Shown: one piece after another, positions 1 through 5,933 of the stretch
Layout: each line of letters begins with the position of its first letter
Position numbering within the stretch: position 1 is the stretch's first letter
DNA from: Solidesulfovibrio magneticus
GTDB taxonomy: Bacteria > Desulfobacterota > Desulfovibrionia > Desulfovibrionales > Desulfovibrionaceae
Direction: 5' to 3'
Length of the DNA stretch: 10,643 nt
NCBI GenBank assembly: GCA_002482565.1
Contig: DLGG01000176.1
Span: forward strand, 1,966-12,608
Position numbers and translations under genes: made by a program
The notes under the pieces: model-generated
Databases searched by the model: none
What the model was told of the DNA's origin: nothing
The model's input: the letters and a program-made list of their open reading frames with translations, nothing else

Positions 1-6
1 CCTGAC

Positions 7-34
7 AAAAAAAGCGCCCCCCAGTCAGGGAGGG
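7..34 (-). terminator. Probable intrinsic terminator of the minus-strand ubiE operon
   Basis: Read on the minus strand, a short stem forms between CCCTCC (29-34) and GGGGGG (17-22), with one G-U pair. After three more bases (CGC) there is a run of seven T (7-13). It lies 65 bases past the ubiE stop codon in the right orientation. The stem is short, so it may act together with the stronger hairpin just upstream at 36-60. Confidence 0.5.
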
Positions 35-35
35 T

Positions 36-60
36 CCGGGAGGGGGTTACCCCCTCCCGG
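36..60. repeat. Perfect 11-bp inverted repeat (hairpin) after ubiE
   Basis: CCGGGAGGGGG (36-46) and CCCCCTCCCGG (50-60) are exact reverse complements around a 3-base loop TTA. The stem is very stable and lies 39 bases downstream of the ubiE stop, so it probably protects the mRNA 3' end or helps termination. It is not directly followed by a T-run; the T-run at 7-13 comes after a second small stem. Its GC-rich make-up resembles the palindromic element at the other end of the window. Confidence 0.7.
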
Positions 61-72
61 CCGCCGGAGGCA

Positions 73-100
73 TTCTTCTCTTCTCTTCTCTTTTCTCCCT
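73..100. repeat. Polypyrimidine tract with TTCTC pentamer repeats
   Basis: All 28 bases on the plus strand are C or T. Three tandem TTCTC units are exact at 76-90, with degenerate copies on both sides. In the ubiE transcript this is a purine-only GAGAA-rich stretch that starts in the stop codon. It is a low-complexity tract; no function can be assigned from sequence. Confidence 0.6.
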
Positions 101-815
101 ACGCTTTCACGCCAGCATGTAAAAACACGATGCCGCCGGCCATGGCGCGGTAGTCCACGGAGGCGAAGCCGGCTTGGCGCATTTCCTCGGCCAGCACGGA
201 TTCCTCGGGGAATTCGCTGATGGTGGCGGCCAGATAGCGGTAGGCTTCGTCGTCGCCGGAGATGAGCTTGCCGATGCGCGGCAGGATGTGGCGCAGGTAG
301 AAGTTGTAGAGTCCCCCCCACATGCGGCGCTTGCCGGTGCCGAATTCGAGGATGGCCAGCCGGCCGCCGGGCCGGATCACCCGGGCCAGTTCGGCCAGGG
401 CCTCGGGGCGCGGGCGGATGTTGCGGATGCCGAAAGCGATGGTGGCCCCGGCCACCGAGGCGTCGGGCAAGGGCAGCACGCGGCCGTCGGCCACGGCGGG
501 GTGGATGCGGCGGCCAAGGGACGCGTCGAGCTTGCCCAGGCCCGCCCGCAGCATGGGTTCGCAGACGTCGGCGGCCAGGATGGGCCGGTCGCTGCGGCGG
601 GCGATGGCGATGGAGACGTCCAGCGTCCCGGCGGCCAGGTCGAGGATGGGGCCGGGCGGCAGCCCCGGAGCCAGAAGCGCCCGGACCATGGCCCGACGCC
701 AGGCGATGTCCAGGCCCGCCGAGAGCAGGTGGTTGAGCAGGTCGTAGCGGCCGGCCACCCGGCCGAACATGCCGGCCACCCGGCGGTTGTCCCCGGGAAC
801 GGGCAACTCAGCCAT
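99..815 (-). CDS. ubiE: Demethylmenaquinone C-methyltransferase (UbiE/MenG family)
   Basis: SAM-dependent C-methyltransferase of 238 residues, the usual length for the family. It catalyses the last step of menaquinone synthesis, methylating demethylmenaquinone at the cytoplasmic face of the membrane. Visible landmarks: the N-terminal family signature YDLLNHLLSAG..W (24-39), motif I LDLAAGTLD (58-66), the ribose-binding acidic D83, the AFGIRNI signature (127-133), the second family signature RVIRPGGR..ILEF (145-158), YRYLAATI..FP (192-203), and the C-terminal GGIVFLHAG (228-236). Motif I is usually GTGD in this family and here reads GTLD. The ATG start at 815 lies inside the end of the upstream minus-strand gene (8-base overlap), with AGGA close ahead, so translational coupling is likely. 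In an anaerobe the substrate is most probably demethylmenaquinone, not a ubiquinone precursor; that is inferred from the presumed lineage. Confidence 0.93.
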   Translation of the reverse strand: MAELPVPGDNRRVAGMFGRVAGRYDLLNHLLSAGLDIAWRRAMVRALLAPGLPPGPILDLAAGTLDVSIAIARRSDRPILAADVCEPMLRAGLGKLDASLGRRIHPAVADGRVLPLPDASVAGATIAFGIRNIRPRPEALAELARVIRPGGRLAILEFGTGKRRMWGGLYNFYLRHILPRIGKLISGDDEAYRYLAATISEFPEESVLAEEMRQAGFASVDYRAMAGGIVFLHAGVKA

Positions 816-1017
816 TGTCCTGCCCGCCCTTGGCGATGACCCGCACTTTTTCGCGCGTTTCGCCGGCCGTTTCGTTGCGGCTGATCACCCGCAGCACTTC
901 TTCATAGATGGGGCCGAAGTGTTCGGTGAAGTTGCCGGGCGAGATGCGGCCGGTCTCGACGAACTTGACCACGATTTCCTTGGTCACTTGCAGGGCCATG
1001 TTCTCGCGTTTTTCCAT
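808..1017 (-). CDS. Small conserved-looking protein of unknown function, coupled to ubiE
   Basis: Encodes 69 residues, soluble, with no cysteines and no signal peptide. I do not recognise it. The core VTKEIVVKFVETGRISPGNF (11-30) followed by FGPIYEEVLRVI (34-45) looks like a short helical bundle. It loosely recalls the N-terminal helical region of MucR/Ros-type regulators, but the zinc-finger part of those proteins is absent, so this is only a hint. The start at 1017 is chosen because AAAGGA precedes this ATG by about 10 bases. A GTG at 1044 would give 78 residues but has no comparable ribosome site; an ATG at 999 is also possible. The stop codon lies inside ubiE (8-base overlap), which strongly suggests one transcript and translational coupling and supports this being a real gene. 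Confidence 0.75.
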   Translation of the reverse strand: MEKRENMALQVTKEIVVKFVETGRISPGNFTEHFGPIYEEVLRVISRNETAGETREKVRVIAKGGQDNG

Positions 1018-1064
1018 GGGTGTCGCGTCCTTTGGGGCGGGCACGCGGCCTGCCGCCTATGGTG

Positions 1065-1081
1065 ACGGGGAAGCTCCCCGT
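1065..1081. repeat. 7-bp inverted repeat in the divergent promoter region
   Basis: ACGGGGA (1065-1071) and TCCCCGT (1075-1081) are perfect reverse complements around AGC. In the minus-strand transcript this hairpin would lie in the leader about 48 bases before the start of the 69-residue protein. It could be an operator or a leader hairpin. Confidence 0.4.
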
Positions 1082-1120
1082 TTGCTGGCGCAAAAACCCG
1101 CCCGGTTAAAGGGGAAATGG

Positions 1121-1137
1121 CCTTGGACCGTCCAAGG
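1121..1137. promoter_or_regulatory. Candidate operator: 8-bp inverted repeat with 1-base centre
   Basis: CCTTGGAC (1121-1128) and GTCCAAGG (1130-1137) are perfect half-sites around a single C. On the minus strand its TTGGAC (1135-1130) could serve as a -35 box, with TTTAAC (1110-1105) as a weak -10 box 19 bases on, which would place an operator over the promoter of the minus-strand operon. The spacing is long, so the promoter reading is tentative; the symmetry itself is directly visible. Confidence 0.35.
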
Positions 1138-1290
1138 GCAAAGGGCCGGGCGGGAAAAGGGAAAAACCAGGGTAGGCACTCCCCTTTTTTGCGCTGGCCC
1201 TAGCACGGCGCGGCTCGCGCGTCGAGGGGCGGGGCAGGGGCCGAAGGTGTGGCCGGAGAGCGGACCAAGCAGCCCGTCACACTTTTTCCG

Positions 1291-1319
1291 TTGTGATGCC
1301 ACCGGCTTTTTCGTATGCA
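1291..1319 (+). promoter_or_regulatory. Weak sigma70-like promoter for the CydA-like operon
   Basis: TTGTGA (1291-1296) and TATGCA (1314-1319) are separated by 17 bases, upstream of the first CydA-like gene and in the right orientation. The match to consensus is 4/6 and 3/6, so this is only a candidate. It would give a leader of roughly 75 bases. Confidence 0.25.
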
Positions 1320-1402
1320 GGAGTGAAATCAGGAGAACGGGCCGCCGCAAGGCCTGCCAAACCTTCCGTGCCGCAGCGGCCGGGAAGGGAGAGACGTTTC
1401 CT

Positions 1403-2443
1403 ATGCCCCCAGTCATGACCCTGGCCCCGGGCGAGGCCATCCCCGGCCCGTGGGGCCTTTTCGAGGCGCTGCTCGTGCTGACGTTCGCCGCGCACATTTT
1501 GGTGGTCAACGTGGCCCTGGGCGGCACGCTGCTGACCCTTTTCGCCCCCGGGGCCGGCCGCGAGACGGCCATGGGCCTGGCCAAGCGCCTGCCGGGAGCG
1601 GTGGCCATCGGCGTCAACCTGGCCGTGCCGCCCTTGCTTTTTGCCTCGGTGCTCTACGGCCAGTACCTCTATACCGCCGCCATCGTCTCGGCCGTGCCCT
1701 GGCTGTCGCTTTTCATGGTCGTCATGATCGCCTACGCCCTGCTCTACGTGTATCAGCCCCGGGCCGGCGCGCCGGGGGCGGGGCTGTTGCCGGCTGTCTC
1801 GGCCGGGCTGCTGCTGGGGGCCAGCCTTATTCTGGTCAACGTCTCGACCCTGGCCGTGCGGCCGGATTTGTGGACGGGCTATTTCACCGCCCCGGCCGGC
1901 CTGGTGACGGCGCTGTCCGACCCCACCTTCCTGCCGCGCTGGCTGCATTTCCTGGCCGCCTCCCTGGCCGTTGGCGGACTGTATGTGGCGCTTTTTTCGC
2001 GCCAGGCGGCCGACGCCGGAGCCGGCGAGCGCAGCCGCACGGGTCTGCGCTGGTTTATCGGCGCGACCCTGGCCCAGATTCCCATCGGGTTGTGGTATCT
2101 GCTTTCCTTGCCCACACCGGTTATGGAGCGGTTTTTCGGGCTGCATACCGGCGGCTCCCTGGCCTTCGTGGCCGGGCTGGGGCTGGCGGCGGCGGCGCTG
2201 TTGTCCGCCTTTCGGGGCCGGCCCGGCCGGGCGGCCTTGTTCACGGCCCTGGCCGTGGTCTGCATGGCGACCGTGCGGTCGGTGGCGCGGCTGGGCTATC
2301 TGGCTCCGCAGTTCGATCCGGCCGCCCTGCCCACGGATTTTCAGGTCGGGCCGTTCGTCTTTTTCGTCGGGAGCACGGCGGTTGCGGCCGTGGCGACCGT
2401 CTGGGCCGTGGCCGCCTACCGTCGCACGGCCAAAAGGGGTTAG
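1403..2443 (+). CDS. CydA-superfamily membrane protein, paralogue A (no c-type haem)
   Basis: Integral membrane protein of 346 residues with about eight hydrophobic helices. Helix 1 (about 18-48) has the CydA-type pattern H31-x8-G-G, matching the region around the helix-1 His of cytochrome bd subunit I. A second site, W180-L-H182 followed by A-V-G-G (189-192), matches the region of the low-spin haem b558 His (H186 in E. coli). The Glu that ligates an active-site haem in CydA (E. coli E445, in an E-x-x-R-Q-P-W motif) appears to be replaced by S293, while the following Arg is kept (R296). No Q-loop is evident. The ATG at 1403 is chosen because GGGAGAG lies about 11 bases ahead; longer in-frame extensions run back into the divergent gene, and an ATG at 1415 is an alternative. 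The next gene starts 3 bases after the stop. Likely role: haem-b-binding partner subunit of the fused protein that follows. Function is inferred, not known. Confidence 0.85.
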   Translation: MPPVMTLAPGEAIPGPWGLFEALLVLTFAAHILVVNVALGGTLLTLFAPGAGRETAMGLAKRLPGAVAIGVNLAVPPLLFASVLYGQYLYTAAIVSAVPWLSLFMVVMIAYALLYVYQPRAGAPGAGLLPAVSAGLLLGASLILVNVSTLAVRPDLWTGYFTAPAGLVTALSDPTFLPRWLHFLAASLAVGGLYVALFSRQAADAGAGERSRTGLRWFIGATLAQIPIGLWYLLSLPTPVMERFFGLHTGGSLAFVAGLGLAAAALLSAFRGRPGRAALFTALAVVCMATVRSVARLGYLAPQFDPAALPTDFQVGPFVFFVGSTAVAAVATVWAVAAYRRTAKRG

Positions 2444-2446
2444 GAC

Positions 2447-5080
2447 ATGGATTTTCCCGTCTGGCAACTCGGAGCCTTCGGCGGCGGTTTCTGGATCATC
2501 CTCATCGCCGTGCTGCATGTCTACGTGGCCCATTTCGCCGTGGGCGGCGGCCTGTTTCTGGTCCTCACCGAAGCCATGGCCCGGCGCACGGGGTCGCGGC
2601 CGCTGCTCACCTATCTGCATCGCCACACCCGGTTTTTCCTGCTGCTGACCATGGTCTTCGGCGGCCTGTCCGGGGTCGGCATCTGGCTGACCATCTCGCT
2701 ACTCTCCCCCCAGGCCACGCTTATTCTGGTGCGCTCCTTCACCTGGGGCTGGGCGGCCGAATGGGCCTTTTTCGCCGGCGAGATCGGGGCGCTTTTAATC
2801 TACTACTACGGCTACGACCGGCTGGACCCCAAGCGCCACATGCTGGTCGGCTGGCTCTATTTCGCCTTTGCCTTTCTGTCGCTTTTCACCATTAACGGCA
2901 TCATCGGCTTCATGCTCACCCCGGGCGACTGGCCGGCCACCCGCGATTTCTGGGACGGCTTTTTCAATCCGACCTTCTGGCCGTCCCTGGCGCTGCGTTT
3001 CGCTTTGGGGTTGATGCTGGCCGGACTGTTCGGCTTCGCCACCGCCCTGGGCATCGGCGACGAGGAGGCCCGGGAGACCATGCTGCGGGCCTCGTGCCGC
3101 TGGGCCGTGGCCGCCGCGCCGCTGCTTTTGCTCTCGGGCTGGTGGTACGTGGGCGCGCTGCCGGAGTCCGTGCGCGACTTTTTCCTGCGCCGGGCCAGCG
3201 AGATGGCCGCCTACCGGGCCGCCTGGCCGGCCATGCTCCTGGCCGTGGCCGTGGGCTCGCTGGCCCTGGTTTCCCGACTGCCGCTTGCCCTGCGCCGGGT
3301 TCTGGCCGTGTGTCTGCTGCTGGTCGGTCTTGGCATCGTCGGAGCCTTCGAGACCATGCGCGAGGCCGCCCGCAAGCCCTGGCTCATCGAGGGGATGCTG
3401 TGGGCCACGGACATCCGCCCGAGCCAGGCCGCGCCCTACGAAGCGCCCATCCTGCCCCGGGCCAAGTGGGCCAAGGCCCATGAGGTCACCCCGGACAACG
3501 CGCTGGCCGCCGGAGCCGACCTCTATACGCTGCAGTGCCTGAGCTGCCACAGCATCGACGGCCCGGTGCGCGACATCCGCAAGTTCACCCGCCACGTGGG
3601 GGCCGCGGGCCTGGAAGCCTACCTCACCGGCCAGGGCAAGCTTTTCACCCACATGCCGCCCTTTCTCGGCAGCCCGGCCGAACGGGCCGCCCTGGCCGCC
3701 TACATCGCCCAGGACATCAACAAGATGCCCCCGGTCAAGGACACGCCGGCCGAAGTGACCCCGGCCGAGGTGGCCATCCCGGCCTTTGACCCGGAAAAGG
3801 CCAGCCACCTCGTGCTGGCCGTGGGCGAACTCGGCGTGGTGGCCATGGCCGGTTGCGACGGCTCGTTTTCCCTGGCCGTGCCGGGAAGCGGCCTGAGGGC
3901 CGTTGTGGTCAAGCGCGACGTGCTGCCGGAAGCGGCCGCCGAAGGCCTGAGCGTGCGCTACGCCGCCCCGGACGGAGCCAAGGACCCGGCCGCCCGGCTG
4001 GACTTCTGGAAATACGCCAAGACGCTTGTCGGCAAGGAACTCGCGCCCAATGTCTCGGTCACGGGCCTGTCCCCGGACGGGACCATGGCCGCTTCGGGCA
4101 AGCTTTTCACCGCCGCCGGCATCCCGGTCTCGCCCTACGAGGCCTCGGGCAAGGTCAACCCCTATCCGGTCTTCACGGTGACCGTCGCCGACGCCTCGGG
4201 CGCGACCGTGGCCGAAACCAAGGTCCCCCTGGCCGTGTCCACGGAAATGGGCTGCAAGACCTGCCACGGCGGAGACTGGCGCGAATCCGGCGAAACCGGC
4301 GTCGCCAAGCCCACGGCCGCAGCGATCCTGGCCGTCCACGACAAGCGAAACGGCACCACCCTGGCCGCCCAGGCCGCCTCAGGCTCTCCCGTCGCCTGCT
4401 TTGGCTGCCATCCCGACGTCGGCCCCAATGCCGCCGGGTTGGCCGGACGCCAGGAGCTGCTGTCGCTGTCCGCCGCCGTTCACGGCTTCCACGCGTCGTA
4501 CATGGCCGGGCTGGGCGAAGAGGCCTGCAACCGTTGCCATCCGACCTCGCCGACCGGGATCACCCAGGCCCAGCGCGACAACCACGCCGCCGCCGGCATC
4601 GGCTGCCCGCGCTGCCACGGCTACATGGAAGACCACGCCATTTCGCTGCTCAACTTCGAAAAGGCCGCCGGCAAGGCCGCCGCGTCGCGCCTGCTGGCTC
4701 CCCTGGCCCCCAGGCTCGTGGCGACAGCCGCCGCCGTCCACCCTCGGGCCGCCTGGACCCAGCTGCCCGATTGCCTAACCTGTCACAAGGACTTCAGCCG
4801 CCCGGCCAAGGACGCCTCGGCGTTCAACGCCTGGACCAAGGACGCGGCCGGCCTTTTCCGCAACCGCACCGAGGACACCGGCAACATCCCCTGCGCCGCC
4901 TGCCATGGCCCGCCCCATGCGACCTATGTCGCGGTCAACGACTACGGCCTTGACGTCAACAATGTAGCGCCTATGCAATACATGGGCGCGCCCGGGGTAG
5001 TGGCCTCGGGCAAGCGCTGCGACGTCTGCCACACCATTGAGATGGACGGCGACGTCCACCATCCCAACATGAGCAAGTAG
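2447..5080 (+). CDS. CydA-like membrane domain fused to an octahaem cytochrome c
   Basis: Fusion of 877 residues. Residues 1-320 form about eight membrane helices resembling cytochrome bd subunit I: H24 in helix 1, E105 and E112 in W-A-A-E-W-A-F-F-A-G-E followed by GYDRL (122-126), and E306-A-A-R309-K-P-W near the end of the last helix, matching E-x-x-R-Q-P-W of CydA. The loop between helices 6 and 7 is only about 25 residues, so no Q-loop is present. Then come a monohaem cytochrome c domain (about 345-428; C364-H368, likely Met ligand M403), a beta-rich region (about 450-600), and a multihaem domain with seven CXXCH motifs starting at C603, C651, C694, C720, C776, C816 and C858. All eight haems should be periplasmic. 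It starts 3 bases after the preceding gene with TTAGGA just ahead of the ATG. Likely role: transmembrane or periplasmic electron transfer, possibly reduction of O2 or another small molecule by cytochrome c. Substrate and direction are unknown. Confidence 0.9.
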   Translation: MDFPVWQLGAFGGGFWIILIAVLHVYVAHFAVGGGLFLVLTEAMARRTGSRPLLTYLHRHTRFFLLLTMVFGGLSGVGIWLTISLLSPQATLILVRSFTWGWAAEWAFFAGEIGALLIYYYGYDRLDPKRHMLVGWLYFAFAFLSLFTINGIIGFMLTPGDWPATRDFWDGFFNPTFWPSLALRFALGLMLAGLFGFATALGIGDEEARETMLRASCRWAVAAAPLLLLSGWWYVGALPESVRDFFLRRASEMAAYRAAWPAMLLAVAVGSLALVSRLPLALRRVLAVCLLLVGLGIVGAFETMREAARKPWLIEGMLWATDIRPSQAAPYEAPILPRAKWAKAHEVTPDNALAAGADLYTLQCLSCHSIDGPVRDIRKFTRHVGAAGLEAYLTGQGKLFTHMPPFLGSPAERAALAAYIAQDINKMPPVKDTPAEVTPAEVAIPAFDPEKASHLVLAVGELGVVAMAGCDGSFSLAVPGSGLRAVVVKRDVLPEAAAEGLSVRYAAPDGAKDPAARLDFWKYAKTLVGKELAPNVSVTGLSPDGTMAASGKLFTAAGIPVSPYEASGKVNPYPVFTVTVADASGATVAETKVPLAVSTEMGCKTCHGGDWRESGETGVAKPTAAAILAVHDKRNGTTLAAQAASGSPVACFGCHPDVGPNAAGLAGRQELLSLSAAVHGFHASYMAGLGEEACNRCHPTSPTGITQAQRDNHAAAGIGCPRCHGYMEDHAISLLNFEKAAGKAAASRLLAPLAPRLVATAAAVHPRAAWTQLPDCLTCHKDFSRPAKDASAFNAWTKDAAGLFRNRTEDTGNIPCAACHGPPHATYVAVNDYGLDVNNVAPMQYMGAPGVVASGKRCDVCHTIEMDGDVHHPNMSK

Positions 5081-5087
5081 CGGCCGC

Positions 5088-5121
5088 GCCCCGCCGTCCG
5101 TCCGAAATCGGGCGGCGGGGC
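5088..5121 (+). other. Strong GC-rich hairpin between the octahaem gene and the four-Cys gene
   Basis: GCCCCGCCG (5088-5096) pairs with CGGCGGGGC (5113-5121); the stem continues through one G-U pair to about 13 bp with an 8-base loop. No T-run follows, so it is not a standard intrinsic terminator. It may separate expression of the two genes by stabilising the upstream mRNA or by partial attenuation. Confidence 0.55.
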
Positions 5122-5124
5122 ACA

Positions 5125-5143
5125 GCCCGGCCCGGGGCCGGGC
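5125..5143. repeat. Second GC palindrome in the same gap
   Basis: GCCCGGCCC (5125-5133) and GGGCCGGGC (5135-5143) are exact reverse complements around one G. It follows the previous hairpin directly, so the 108-base gap holds two consecutive strong stems before the ribosome site of the next gene. Confidence 0.5.
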
Positions 5144-5188
5144 GTGTCGGCCGCGGCCGCTGCGGACAACGCGAAAGGAGGAGCGGGC

Positions 5189-5542
5189 ATGAACACGCGC
5201 GCCATGTTGTTGGCGGCGGCGTTGGCCCTGTTGACGACATCCCAGGCCGAGCCTGTCCGGGCGGCCGGCGGGGTGGCCGTGACCCCGGAAATGCGCCGGG
5301 CCATGCAGGGCAGCATCGAACAGGATTGTCTCAAGAAAGAGGCGGAGTTCACGCGCCAGGGCTATACCAAGGCCCAGGTGGCGGCCATCTGCCGCTGCGC
5401 CGCCCAGCAGACGTCCGCTCTGCTCAATTCCCAGACGGTCAGCCACATCCTGACCCATGGGGCCATGCCCGAGGACATGCAGCGCAAGGTGGCCTCGGCC
5501 ACGGGCGGCTGCATCAAATCCAGCCGGCAGCTCAAGAAATAA
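5189..5542 (+). CDS. Small exported four-cysteine protein, unknown function
   Basis: Encodes 117 residues. The N-terminus is a clear Sec signal peptide: M-N-T-R, a hydrophobic core (A5-T16), and likely cleavage near A20 or A25. The mature part of about 92-97 residues is mostly helical and contains four cysteines, C47, C68, C70 and C108, in the pattern C-x20-C-x-C-x37-C. There is no CXXCH, so it does not bind c-type haem by the usual motif; two disulfides or a metal site are possible. The start is set by a strong AAAGGAGGA (5174-5182) six bases ahead of the ATG. It lies 108 bases after the octahaem gene on the same strand and is probably co-expressed with it, as an accessory or assembly protein of the complex or an independent periplasmic protein. 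I do not recognise the family. Confidence 0.82.
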   Translation: MNTRAMLLAAALALLTTSQAEPVRAAGGVAVTPEMRRAMQGSIEQDCLKKEAEFTRQGYTKAQVAAICRCAAQQTSALLNSQTVSHILTHGAMPEDMQRKVASATGGCIKSSRQLKK

Positions 5543-5583
5543 GGAGCGCTGATTGGCGGCGTTGTCGCGCGGGAAAAATTCCG

Positions 5584-5612
5584 TTGCTCCATGCGATCAG
5601 TTTATGTATATC
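5584..5612 (+). promoter_or_regulatory. Candidate sigma70 promoter of the 92-residue orphan gene
   Basis: TTGCTC (5584-5589) and TATATC (5607-5612) are 17 bases apart (3/6 and 4/6 matches) in a locally AT-rich stretch directly ahead of the ribosome site. Transcription from here would leave a leader of only about 14 bases, just enough for the ribosome site. Plausible but unproven. Confidence 0.3.
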
Positions 5613-5632
5613 TCCTTTCGAGAGGAAGGAGC

Positions 5633-5911
5633 ATGACAGCCAACGAACTTCAGGAAGCGATCTGGAGGGTGGACGGGATTCGCGTCGTGATTTTCATGGA
5701 TGCGATCACGCCATTGCCTTTCGGCCAGGCCTGGAGCGACGCGTTCCCCGGCGACAGGACCGTGGCCGAATACCGGCAGGTCCGGTTGCAAAAGCTGACC
5801 GACGCCGGCATCGGCTACGCCATCCTCGATGGGGCGCTCGAAGCGCCGAGCAATAAGATAGTCCTGCAAGACCTTCGAGCTTCATATAAACAAAACGGAG
5901 CCTTCGGCTGA
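5633..5911 (+). CDS. Orphan 92-residue protein of unknown function
   Basis: Encodes 92 residues, soluble, with no cysteines, no signal peptide and no membrane segment. It begins M-T-A-N-E-L-Q-E-A-I-W, followed by a hydrophobic strand (IRVVIFMDAI, 16-25) and a helix rich in charged residues (41-58). I do not recognise the family. The start at 5633 is chosen because AGGAAGGA (5623-5630) lies directly ahead; an in-frame ATG at 5591 has no such site. Base composition around and at the end of the gene is noticeably more AT-rich than the neighbours, with some A-ending codons, which suggests a recent arrival. It has its own candidate promoter and its own terminator, whose stem begins inside the last codons, so it looks like a self-contained one-gene unit. 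Confidence 0.68.
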   Translation: MTANELQEAIWRVDGIRVVIFMDAITPLPFGQAWSDAFPGDRTVAEYRQVRLQKLTDAGIGYAILDGALEAPSNKIVLQDLRASYKQNGAFG

Positions 5912-5933
5912 GATCGAAGGCTCCGTTTGTTTT
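5893..5933 (+). terminator. Strong intrinsic terminator overlapping the end of the orphan gene
   Basis: AAACGGAGCCTTCG (5893-5906) and CGAAGGCTCCGTTT (5915-5928) form a perfect 14-bp stem with an 8-base loop that contains the stop codon; GTTTT follows. On the opposite strand the stem runs into TTGTTTATA, so it could also stop transcripts arriving from the convergent DUF362 gene. The last six codons of the orphan gene are part of the stem. Confidence 0.85.

Larger units (their letters stand above)
1018..1402. other. Divergent intergenic region between the ubiE and CydA-like operons
   Basis: These 385 bases contain no convincing gene; open frames extending into it overlap the divergent coding region and lack ribosome sites. 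It must hold the promoters of two divergent operons. Visible elements are the inverted repeats at 1065-1081 and 1121-1137, a T-run at 1185-1190, and a weak sigma70-like pair at 1291-1319. The stretch 1101-1190 is rich in short A- and G-runs. No convincing sigma54 site or riboswitch was seen. Confidence 0.6.

Noticed and set aside
1161..1192. Intrinsic terminator before the T-run at 1185-1190
   Set aside because: The pairing ahead of the T-run is broken and short, and no plus-strand gene ends upstream of it.
1277..1296. TCACA-N10-TGTGA as a CRP/FNR-type site
   Set aside because: The half-sites are in the reverse order and the spacing is wrong for TGTGA-N6-TCACA, so the symmetry alone is not enough.
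908..1402. Upstream extension of the first CydA-like gene to a start near 908
   Set aside because: It would run antisense through the 69-residue gene, has no hydrophobic or family-like sequence, and lacks a ribosome site; the family-like N-terminus begins at 1403.
1277..2626. Long minus-strand open frame opposite the CydA-like genes
   Set aside because: Gly/Arg/Gln/His-rich shadow typical of the antisense of GC-rich coding DNA; no domain or ribosome site.
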